From Linnemannia hyalina (Eukaryota > Mortierellomycota > Mortierellomycetes > Mortierellales > Mortierellaceae), in the NCBI GenBank assembly GCA_019671135.1, contig JAHRHY010000001.1, forward strand, positions 4,030,001-4,094,000: a stretch of 64,000 bases of DNA. Reading direction: 5' to 3'. Every line of letters begins with the position of its first letter. Position 1 is the first letter of the stretch. Under the pieces are notes generated by a model that saw nothing but the letters and a program-made list of their open reading frames with translations, searched no databases and was not told the DNA's origin. The translations under genes were made by a program, and so were the position numbers. Shown here piece by piece: positions 57,740 through 64,000 of the stretch.

Positions 57740-58998
57740 CTAGTGCGCCATTGCCCTCGTAAGCCCTCCCTCAATCGCCTCTGTGTACCGCTCCTTCTCC
57801 ATCGCCCTGTTCACCTCGACACCACAACCTCGCTCGTACGACAAACCAATGTAGTAACACGCAGAGGGTTTCCCTTGGTCGGCCGCCTTTCGATATCAAT
57901 CCATCACCAACGAAAAATCCTTGCTCACGCCTCGACCGTTATGGTAAAGGTTGCCGAGGTTCTGTTGAGCGGTTACATGTGCTTGGTCCGCTGCCATGAG
58001 GTACCGCTTTATCGCTCGAGAATAGTCCTGTGCCACACTTCGACCATGTTCGTACATGTACCCGAGATTGCACTGTGCGACCACAAGCCCTTGGTCCGTT
58101 GCCTTTTGGTATCATTCCTTGGCTTGGGTAAAGTCCTGTGGTATGCCGAGACCATCCTCGAGCAGTTAGGCGACGTTGTACTGAGAATTGGCATCCCCTT
58201 GACCGACTTCTTTGAGGTACCACGCCACGGCTGTGGCATAGCCCCTAGACCATCGTGATACAGGAATCCGACTCTGGCTTGGCCCGCCATATCTACTTGT
58301 TCGGCGGCCTTCAATTACCAAATTGATGACTGCTTAGTAGTCCAGTACAACTCCATGAACGTTCTTGTACATCTCTCCCAGAGCGGCCTGAGCACCCTTG
58401 TGCCTCCAAGCCTTGCCTTCCTCTCTGTCTCTGTAGAATCCTGGATCGAATATTCCGAGAAGGTCTCATGAAAATGGTTCGTCGCTGGTGCTGAATAGTT
58501 CGGGCTCTTTAACATCGCTGCTGTAAGGTGTACGATCGTCCGATGCTGCAGCCTGTTGACTCCAACTCATTACTGCCATTCGATTGACGTCTCATGACGA
58601 CGTCCAGCGTAGCTTCTTGAACTGTAGCAATGCGAAGCGAATCCTGACTGCCCATTACAAGAAGAACTATACAGCAGCAAGTAAATTATCAGCTGCAAAC
58701 GGACAAAAAAAAACGTGTACAGCAACTGAACATGAACTAAGAAAGTGAAAACACGCACTCTTTGAAGTCAGGTCCTTTATGAAAAAGAAGAGCAACAGCT
58801 CCAAACCGAATATGAACAACGTCAGCCTTGAAGGCGGCGAGGATGTCATCTCAGAGAAGAATGTCTTTTCCGGATGCAGAGTCCGGGTGACAAAACAAGA
58901 TATATGGTCACTGTCGAGGCGGATTTGTTGGTAAGCTATCCGTTATCGTGGACTTGGCGGACTGCCTGGACGTCGGTCTGGGCGTGCTGGATCGTCAT
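57740..58998 (-). pseudogene. Wrecked Sel1-repeat paralog
   Basis: The minus strand carries the remains of a Sel1-repeat (TPR-like) gene of the same type as the intact one at 59363-60823. A start-like MTIQHAQTDVQAVRQVHDNG begins at 58998 and is cut by an in-frame stop directly after. Other segments of the conserved N-terminal region (ILAAFKADVVHIRFG, FHKGPDFKE) lie in different frames up to about 58750. Sel1 units such as AQCNLGYMYEHGRSVAQDYS and AQQNLGNLYHNGRGVSKDFS survive at 58084-57900. Several frameshifts and stops separate them. Clearly non-functional. Confidence 0.85.
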
Positions 58999-59362
58999 TG
59001 TGTATGTATCCTGTGATCGATAGCAAGAGGGAAAAGGAGGATTGATTCGAATGAACAGAGTAAGAGAAAGGTGGGTGAAGAGAGTGGATGGCGAAGATGC
59101 AGGAGGTAAAAAGACAGATAGACAGAGAGGCGACCTTATCCTCTGAAACAGCATTGGGCGTACACAGCAATTCGCGCCTGTGATTGGACAAGTTCAGTTA
59201 TAGACCCCTTTCAGGTACGATCCTTCCAGGCACCATCAGCGAAAGAGAAAAATTGCCCATTCATGCATGCAATCGACACTGACTTACTTCGTCTACTGTA
59301 CAAAAAAATCTAATGCTTTTTTTATTCTTGTCAATCAAACCAGCTAACTCGACCTGCGACCC
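58999..59362. other. Spacer between Sel1 pseudogene and intact Sel1 gene
   Basis: Former promoter region of the pseudogene and 3' flank of the intact gene. No other feature is seen. Confidence 0.5.
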
Positions 59363-60823
59363 TCATTGTTCAGCCTGGACAAGACGATCCAATTCCTGAA
59401 GATACCGAGCAGCATCAGGATCGCCCTTACTGGCAGCCCTCTTGAGCCCCTCTGTCGCCATAGTGCTCTGCTGCAAAGAGCAACGTCCGCGGTAGTAATA
59501 ACGAGCAATGTTATAAAAGGCAACAACGTGGTTTTGACTCGCTGCTTTGAGGTACCAGTCGAGGGCGGTGACGTAGTCCTGAGTGACTCCTTCCCCATTG
59601 CCGTACAAGAAGCCAAGGTTGCACTGAGCCTGACCATGTCCCTGCTTGGCGGCCTTGTCGTACCAAACTAGAGCTCGCGAGATGTTAGGTGAGACACCTT
59701 GGCCACATTGATACATCAGACCGAGGGCATACTGAGCGGCAGCATCTCCTTGCTCGGCCGCCTTGCTGTACCACTCCATGGCTTGAGGGTAATCTTTGGG
59801 GACGCCATTACCGCTGTGGTATAGCACGCCAATGTTGCGTTGAGACGGTGCGTCACCCTGTTCGGCGGCCCTGAGGAACCAGGTAAGTGCCGTTTGCGAG
59901 TCCCGTAGAACACCGAGGCCATGGTCGTGAAGAGCACCGACTCTGCGCTGGCCAACCGGGTCTCCTTGTTCGGCCGCCTTCATATACCAGTACATGGCCT
60001 CCTGGTAGCTCTGGTGGACACCCTGACCGAGTCTATACAAGTCTGCGAGGGCGACCTGGGCTTGGGTGACTCCAAGTCGTGCATTCATCATCGTCTCGGT
60101 GATATCATTGTTTCCAGCAGAGTCCTGAGGCGCACGCGCAAGAGAGTTTGGCGTGTTGGGCTTGATGCTGGAGGGCGGCAGCGTTTCGTCGGGAATCTCC
60201 TGTGGTCCGCGAAGCTTTGGTCCCTTTGCTGGGTCCTCCATGTGGTTGTAGTTCTCCAGTGCCGCTTCAACAAGACCGTACTGTGGGTTTCGTCTCACGG
60301 TGTTGGCGGCGGTGTTGGTTGGAGTCGCTGGCTCTTCCTTCTTTTGAGGTATAACTGGCGGTGTTTCCTGCACTAGGCTCCTTAATGTGGCGGTTCCTGT
60401 GGCGGCTCCTGGGCTGGGTACAGGGTCTCTCACCACGACATCCAAGACCGCATCTGGGAACGCAGCAATTCTATTGGGAACCAGTCTTGAAAAAAACACA
60501 TATCATAAAGGAGAAGGAAAGTCAACCCTGAGAACAGTTTTTTGTCGCTAGTAGCATTGCGGCGTGGCAGCATAGCAGAGATAGACATACGGCATAAAGT
60601 CGGACCCTTTGAGGTAGGGGACAATTCTGGACTTGAAGCGGACATGGATGACATTCTCGAAGGCTTGCTCGATATCGCCCCAGAGGATGAATGGCTTTTT
60701 GGTATTCGGGTCCTCATAGGTCTCGAGGTGGACAATGGCTCCTGGTGCTGAGGAGGGAGGGGCGTCGAGGTTGTCCTTGCTGACAGCGCGTACTGCTTGG
60801 AGTTTTATAGAGTCGTCTTCCAT
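59363..60823 (-). CDS. Sel1-like repeat protein
   Basis: Solenoid adaptor protein of the SEL1/TPR-like class, common in large families in early-diverging fungi. Exons 60823-60591 and 60485-59363 (intron GTATG...TTTCAAG); 451 residues. The N-terminal conserved module, about residues 1-100, includes FILWGDIEQAFENVIHVRF and, across the exon junction, YLKGSDFMPLVPNRIAAFPD. After a Pro/Thr-rich linker, about seven 36-residue Sel1 units follow, with the repeated pattern AQYALGLMYQCGQGVSPN and A..WY.KAA.QGD. No signal peptide or membrane segment is visible, so it is probably cytosolic. Its partner is unknown; the module order suggests signalling or scaffold roles by analogy only. Confidence 0.9.
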
Positions 60824-61691
60824 TTTATGTATTTTGTTCGTGTTTGGTGTGAAGATGAGAAGGTGTCGGGGAGAAAAAAAGTGATGAAGGGAGGAGAATG
60901 GATGAGATTACAAGAGATTCAAAAAGAAGGGAAAGAAAAAGGTGTTGGCGAGGGTTTTACGGTTCGGAAGGAGAAGGAGCGACGACACGGCGTGCGTGGC
61001 GTTGTACAATACATGTTCTTGTCTAATTGAGCCCAGACCGAGAAAGAGCACCCTGTGCACCATGCATACCAGTGAAAAATAAAATGCCAGTACAATGCAC
61101 CGCAGGGCACGTAATTTCTATTCTCATTTTCCTCTTGCACCTTCACAACTCACTCCCAAAGACATTCCAACTCAACAACTGACACTAGAGCGGCCAACAA
61201 GGGGCTCGCTCTCGCATATTCGCATCGCTCGTGTCTCAAGAGCAACCTCAACTTTTCACAAGCAAAAAAAAAACAGGACAGTTCACACGCGACAGAGGTT
61301 TTGACAGAAAGTTCTTCTGCCAAAGTAGTGCTACTGTAGCTTTTGCCAGAATAAAGCCTCCTTTAACACATGGCGCTAGCCATCAATGAGAGAGCAACAA
61401 CGAGGGTGTGTAGGTGCCGTTGACTATGAATCTCTGTCGCACCTGTTTGCTGAGGTATCGTTTCTTCCCTTTTTTTTAGCGTGCGCGGGTAGACGCTGCG
61501 TGATGTCTGTGTCAAATAGAGAGAGTCGCTGTTTGGGGGGAGAGGATAAAAAGACCTGCCCACTCTTTTCTTCTTTCTTTCTTTTCTTTCTCTACACTTT
61601 CATTGAAACCCTTGCTTGACACCTCTTCAGACCCATTCCTTCTTAGTCTTTTGCCTCCTATTATTACAAAACAAAAAACAAGTTATCTACA
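60824..61691. other. Intergenic, promoter-like at its right end
   Basis: Upstream of the Sel1 gene. The right end (61540-61690) has a gataaaaag element followed by a strong CT-rich leader, as in fungal Pol II promoters, leading to the small ORF at 61692. Confidence 0.4.
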
Positions 61692-61853
61692 ATGATATTT
61701 CACGCACTTCAGTTACTCTTCATTCTAACTCACACGTTTCTTCTAAACCAAAATAGTCGCATATGCCCATCGGATGTGGAGCAAAAGGCGATCACTCCAG
61801 CGAAGGGGGGTCGGGTTGTGTTTGTGCAGCCTACAAGGCAGACGGGAGACTGA
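61692..61853 (+). CDS. Possible 53-residue secreted peptide or truncated gene start
   Basis: ATG preceded by a TATA-like gataaaaag and a CT-rich leader. The first 20 residues (MIFHALQLLFILTHTFLLNQ) look like a signal peptide; the remaining 33 residues are unremarkable, with one Cys. Either a tiny secreted product or the surviving 5' end of a broken gene. A CTAAAC...AATAG just downstream also looks like an intron 3' end, so the leader may be spliced differently. Confidence 0.25.
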   Translation: MIFHALQLLFILTHTFLLNQNSRICPSDVEQKAITPAKGGRVVFVQPTRQTGD

Positions 61854-62330
61854 AGGCATTAGCGACAAGATGAATGATTGGTGTATCCTTGATCTCCACA
61901 AGTCCTTGGGCGAGAGTCGACGGGTCGTGGGAGTCTATACTAAAAGTACACCTCCCACGACGGCGTACACCATGACTTGGAAAAAGTCTCTTCGTGTTGT
62001 GGGTCAAACACTCTTGGGTCTGCGTCAGTATTGCCTAGATACTTTTCAAGACGATGACGGCGAGGTCGCGACTTTGGAACTAGAACAGTTGCAGTGTTTT
62101 GCAAGACCTCTGATACCGCCACCTCTGTCGCTGGCAGTCTCAATTCTTACCTTGCATGAGATGCACCAGGACAGACGGATGACAAGAGCAACAAGGTTAG
62201 GATCAGTCTCTCCGTGACGGGGTTCGAACCTCGCGAGGATGTTGCCGACGAGTTTTGGAAAGACAAGGCACGGATTTTAGTCATTAGCGAGAGAACCAGA
62301 CCTCGTGTACTATTGTGGAATCGTTGGTCG
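61854..62330 (-). pseudogene. Decayed coding remnant, family not assigned
   Basis: On the minus strand, 62275-62157 reads as good coding sequence (VFPKLVGNILARFEPRHGET, then PNLVALVIRLSWCISCK) and ends exactly at a consensus donor CAAG|GTAAGA. Upstream the frame is closed by a stop with no acceptor between, and downstream frames are interrupted repeatedly (61900-62140). The pattern resembles an F-box/LRR-type gene in decay, but this is a guess. Confidence 0.35.
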
Positions 62331-62576
62331 ATCCTGCGCGTATCCCCCTGCTATTGTTGTTTTTCTCTGAAAGGATACGCCAGAGTTATACATCAACTCT
62401 CTCTCTCCCATTCCTCATCAACTCGACAATCTCTCCTGTTCAGTCTATCGACGACATCATCATCCGAACTATTAAAGTGAACAATTTCATTGTGCATGTC
62501 AGTTCTTGCGTTTCTAGTGCTTTTGGTTCATTTTCTTACCCTGCTTCGCCCGACAAGAAACATTGATCAGCAATCG
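62331..62576. other. Spacer, nothing seen
   Basis: No coding or repeat signal apart from flanking the first LINE 3' end. Confidence 0.4.
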
Positions 62577-63366
62577 CGTACATAATTGTATTTCTCTAAC
62601 AAACAGCATAGAGAAGTTATTTGGAAGTAAAAAGGGACTACAGACCAAACTCTTCAGTGCACCATCCACCAGTTGCAGTCCGGTCCGGAACCTGGCTCTG
62701 CGCAACAATTGTCGCTGCTCCTCACAGCTTAAACGGAAGAAAATAAAACTAGATACGAATGGAGGGGATTCTTCCCATCCTCTCCATCATTGACAACCTC
62801 CTCCTTCCTAACAAACTCTCCAACAACCGCTCGTCAGCAGCGCGTGGGTCCTTGGTCGCCCCAGGGCACCTTCCTTCACAATGTGTGGCTAGCGAAGCGC
62901 CACACGGACAGAAACCATCGTGCGTGATGTAACCGTATCCTTGACTCCAGTCACCTCGGGGGCCTGTGTACTTGGATGTCTTGTCCTTGGCAGAGATGCC
63001 CTGGCTTTGTTCCCACGCGATCGTCGCGGAGCACCGAGGTTTCCAGATCAGCTCCGAGGCCTGCGCCTCCAGGTAGCCAACAAATTTGTGAAGGACTGTC
63101 TTGGCGATGGACATTGGGGTTCGGAAGACCGCGGACCATTCAGTCAACATGCTCAAGGGGGTGATGCCGCGGAGGAGATCCGACACATTCCACATCGGTT
63201 TCTCGTCTCGATCGAGAGCTGGACTACCGCTGTGCACGGCTCGAGCTCCACCGATGGAGGAAAATCCTCGTACATGATCTGCATCCGAAGGGGGCCACCA
63301 GTATATGGGTACTGGCCTCGGTACCTGACGATCTCTGTCCACCGCGCGTTTGTATTCTCGCTTCCT
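62577..63366 (-). mobile_element. LINE (non-LTR retrotransposon) 3' part, copy 1
   Basis: The minus strand carries the C-terminal end of a LINE polyprotein followed by its 3' UTR. The open frame from 63366 to 62749 ends SMMERMGRIPSIRI, and just before that has a CCHC-like knuckle (FCPCGASLATHCEGRCPG) typical of the region after reverse transcriptase. Upstream is ELIWKPRCSATIAWEQSQGI. The 3' UTR (62748-62577) matches copies 2 and 3. The poly(A) signal is degraded (AATACA instead of AATAAA) and no A-tail remains. The 5' limit cannot be fixed, because copy 2 inserted at 63380. Confidence 0.8.
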
Positions 63367-63380
63367 GGCCGCGTTGTGTC
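63367..63380. repeat. Left target-site duplication of LINE copy 2
   Basis: ggccgcgttgtgtc, identical to 63847-63860; the flanking tt may extend it to 16 bp. Confidence 0.9.
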
Positions 63381-63846
63381 TTTTTTTTTTTTTTTCGTAC
63401 ACAATTTTATTTCTCTAACAAACAGCATAGAGAAGTTATTTGGAAGTAAAAGGGAACTACAGACCAAACTCTTCAGTGCACCATCCACCAGTCGCAGTCC
63501 GGTCCAGAACCTGGCTCTGCGCAACAATTGTCGCTGCTCTTCACAGCTTAAACGGAAGAAAATAAAACTAGATACGAATGAAGGGGATTCTTCCCATCCT
63601 CTCCATCATTAACAACCTCCTCCTTCCTAACAAACTCTCCAACAACCGCTCGTCAGCAGCGCGTGGGTCCTTGGTCGCTCCAGGGCACCTTCCTTCATCA
63701 TGTGTGGCTAGCGAAGCGCCACACGGACAGAAACCATCGTGCGTGATGTAACCGTATCCTTGACTCCAGTCACCTCGGGGGCCTGTGTATTTGGATGTCT
63801 TGTCCTTGGCAGAGATGTCCTGGCTTTGTTCCCACGCGATCGTCGC
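63381..63846 (-). mobile_element. LINE copy 2, 5'-truncated, poly(A)-tailed insertion
   Basis: A 466-bp insertion. On the minus strand it starts inside the same LINE coding region as copy 1, at TIAWEQSQ, ends at the same stop (63568), carries the 3' UTR with an intact AATAAA, and terminates in a 15-A tail (63395-63381). It is very similar to copy 1. Bounded by a 14-bp target-site duplication, so this is a textbook target-primed reverse-transcription insert. Confidence 0.93.
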
Positions 63847-63860
63847 GGCCGCGTTGTGTC
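63847..63860. repeat. Right target-site duplication of LINE copy 2
   Basis: Exact duplicate of 63367-63380. Confidence 0.9.
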
Positions 63861-63876
63861 TTGAGCTCGCATCGTC

Positions 63877-64000
63877 TTTTTTTTTTTTTTTTTTGTACAC
63901 AATTTTATTTCTCTAACAAACAGCATAGAGAAGTCATTTGGAAGTAAAAGGGAACTACAGACCAAACTCTTCAGTGCACCATCCACCAGTCGCAGTCCGG
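63877..64000 (-). mobile_element. LINE copy 3, 3' end (continues beyond window)
   Basis: An 18-A tail on the minus strand (63894-63877) preceded by the same 3' UTR with intact AATAAA. Only about 100 bp of the body is in the window. Confidence 0.9.

Noticed and set aside
62205..62285. ggggttcgaacctcg at 62217 looks like a tRNA T-loop
   Set aside because: The T-stem pairs poorly on either strand and no D- or anticodon arm fits; the minus strand here reads better as a coding remnant.
1..64000. CRISPR arrays, bacterial operons or phage-type islands
   Set aside because: The window is eukaryotic nuclear DNA throughout; no spaced direct repeats or bacterial signals were seen.

Overview
This is a 64 kb piece of a fungal nuclear genome. 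Nearly all genes carry short GT-AG introns (about 50-300 bp), with donors of the GTAAG/GTATG type. Glutamine-rich transcription factors, Sel1-repeat proteins, an ABCB6/HMT1-type transporter, Mediator and ALG14 subunits are present. Several genes that budding yeast lacks (a CMTR1-type cap methyltransferase, an intersectin with DH-PH-C2) point to an early-diverging fungus. Mortierellomycotina is my best guess; this is inference from gene content and style, not a database match.

Left third (1-27 kb). On the minus strand: an ABC transporter of the heavy-metal-tolerance/ABCB6 type that runs off the left edge, then an amino-acid permease. A long gene-poor stretch (6.7-11.5 kb) holds only a small two-exon hypothetical gene and an 89-bp-period repeat. 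Next come a plus-strand quinone-oxidoreductase-like MDR enzyme, a conserved-looking hypothetical protein, and a plus-strand VWA-domain protein. Two separate fragments of the 3' end of the large-subunit rRNA gene are scattered here, both on the minus strand. A decayed Ty3/Gypsy chromodomain element (LTR, integrase, chromodomain) lies between the VWA gene and a Ran-type GTPase whose switch II is unusual. A small secreted cysteine-containing protein, a mitochondrial DEAD-box helicase (MRH4-like) and ALG14 follow.

Middle and right (27-57 kb) is dense and mostly housekeeping: a single-pass Cys-rich/Pro-Tyr-rich membrane protein, RNA polymerase III subunit RPC37/RPC5, a cap 2'-O-methyltransferase (divergent from RPC5 over 277 bp), MED17, ZW10, an SHPRH/IRC20-type SNF2-RING protein, a 2070-residue Pan1/intersectin-like protein and MED15 (Gal11). 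The last two are divergent and both start with poly-Q. SHPRH and the intersectin converge with only 20 bp between stop codons. Four genes of transcription or mRNA capping (RPC5, CMTR1, MED17, MED15) lie within 29 kb.

Right end (57-64 kb): an intact Sel1-repeat gene beside its wrecked tandem paralog, a gene-poor stretch with coding remnants, and a nest of three 3' ends of one non-LTR (LINE) retrotransposon. One of these has a clear poly(A) tail and a 14-bp target-site duplication.

Exon boundaries were worked out by eye from splice consensus and reading-frame phase. Every multi-exon model called as a gene closes in frame, but none is supported by transcript data.
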